From Thermoleophilia bacterium (lineage in GTDB: Bacteria > Actinomycetota > Thermoleophilia > Gaiellales > SKUG01), in NCBI GenBank assembly GCA_025964465.1, contig JAOPYS010000217.1, positions 1-5,775 on the forward strand: a stretch of DNA of 5,775 bases. Reading direction: 5' to 3'. A program made the translations under genes and the position numbers. Below the pieces are notes generated by a model. It made no database searches, was not told where the DNA came from, and saw only the letters and a program-made list of their open reading frames with translations. Below are positions 5,209 to 5,775 of this stretch, piece by piece; within the stretch, counting starts at the first letter, position 1, and every line of letters starts with the position of its first letter.

Positions 5209-5775
5209 CTAGGCGGCGGGGATGCTCAGGCGCAGCCCCGGGTGGATCAGGTCGGGATCGGGTCCGACGCGCGTGCGGTTGGCCTTGTAGAGGTCCTGCC
5301 ACGTGAGGTCGTACTTGTCGGCGATGGTGCTCAGGCAGTCGCCCTTCCGCACCGTGTAGGTCGCGGGGCGTGGTGCGCCGTCGGGTTCGACGCCCTCGGC
5401 CTCGCCGGGACCCGTCGTCCCGGCCGGCGCCGGTGCGCCCGCTGGCGTCGTGGCCGACGTGACTCCGCCGGTCGCACCCGGCGTGGGGCCGGCGGTGGCG
5501 GCGGCCGTCGACTGCTCGTACGCCGCCTGCTCCGCCGCCGCCTGCTTGTTGCCGACGAAGAGCCCGACCAGCGCGCCGATGCCGCCGCCGATGGCCGCGA
5601 TGACCGGCGCGGCGAGGCCGCCGATGAACGGGAGCGGCAGGAAGCTCGCGCCGAATCCCACCGCTGCGCCGATCGCGCCGAACATCGCGACCTTCGTGAG
5701 GATCGTCTTCATCTTGTTGGGTGGCGCGGTCATCGCGGCGCCGGTCGCGGCCTGCGCGGGGGCGGCCGTTGCGGC
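5209..5775 (-). CDS. LysM-domain protein with glycine-zipper-like membrane segment (5' end probably outside window)
   Basis: Numbered from the ATG at 5733 (174 residues), the protein has a basic stretch (KMKTILTK, 7-14) and two glycine/alanine-rich hydrophobic runs (about 15-37 and 38-61). These runs, with GAIGAAVGFG, IGGLAAPVIA and AIGGGIGALVG, resemble glycine-zipper 2TM domains. A low-complexity Ala/Pro/Thr/Gly linker spans 63-124. A C-terminal LysM domain (125-172) includes YTVRKGDCLSTIADKY, WQDLYKANR and the loop VGPDPDLIHPGLRL. LysM binds N-acetylglucosamine polymers such as peptidoglycan, so it probably acts at the cell envelope. The only cysteine is C133, where LysM usually has Thr. 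The frame stays open for 14 more Ala-rich codons to the window edge, and neither the ATG at 5733 nor the one at 5712 has a Shine-Dalgarno, so the true start is probably further right. I do not recognise a named gene. It is convergent with glgP, with 3 bp between the stop codons. Confidence 0.83.
   Translation of the reverse strand, partial: AATAAPAQAATGAAMTAPPNKMKTILTKVAMFGAIGAAVGFGASFLPLPFIGGLAAPVIAAIGGGIGALVGLFVGNKQAAAEQAAYEQSTAAATAGPTPGATGGVTSATTPAGAPAPAGTTGPGEAEGVEPDGAPRPATYTVRKGDCLSTIADKYDLTWQDLYKANRTRVGPDPDLIHPGLRLSIPAA

Noticed and set aside
5434..5545. GC-rich low-complexity DNA as a possible repeat array
   Set aside because: It encodes the Ala/Pro/Thr/Gly linker of the LysM protein and has no regular repeat unit.

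Overview
The window is very GC-rich, with strong G/C preference at third codon positions, and looks like an ordinary chromosomal segment of a high-GC actinobacterium. The family mix fits that: a GlgP with an N-terminal DUF3417 domain, a DUF2236/MpaB-type oxygenase, a TreY, and a LysM protein with an actinobacterial-style loop. A Thermoleophilia-like lineage is possible, but this is only a guess from gene content. I see no tRNA, rRNA, CRISPR array, transposase or phage gene.

Layout, left to right. (1) Positions 1-843, plus strand: C-terminal third of a maltooligosyltrehalose synthase (TreY). (2) Positions 921-1511, minus strand: a NudL-like Nudix hydrolase convergent with treY. (3) Positions 1512-1582: a 71-bp divergent promoter region. 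(4) Positions 1583-2038 and 2074-3018, plus strand: a two-gene unit of a small SRPBCC-fold protein and a DUF2236/MpaB-like oxygenase. (5) Positions 3019-3069: a 51-bp spacer with overlapping inverted repeats and a possible leaderless-type promoter. (6) Positions 3070-5205, plus strand: a complete 711-residue GT35 alpha-glucan phosphorylase (GlgP). (7) Position 5209 to the right edge, minus strand: a membrane protein with a glycine-rich double hydrophobic segment and a C-terminal LysM domain, convergent with glgP across 3 bp.

TreY and GlgP both act on alpha-1,4-glucan chains. TreY begins trehalose synthesis from chain ends and GlgP releases glucose-1-phosphate, so this is part of a storage-glucan/trehalose neighbourhood. 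Three genes with no evident link to glucan metabolism lie between them.

The least expected structure is a pair of roughly 70-bp imperfect inverted repeats (851-920 and 1511-1580; 52 of 70 positions match by hand, ungapped, with a perfect 12-bp core). They border the Nudix gene almost exactly, one ending at its stop codon and the other at its start codon. No other candidate for a new system stood out; the remaining genes belong to recognisable families.
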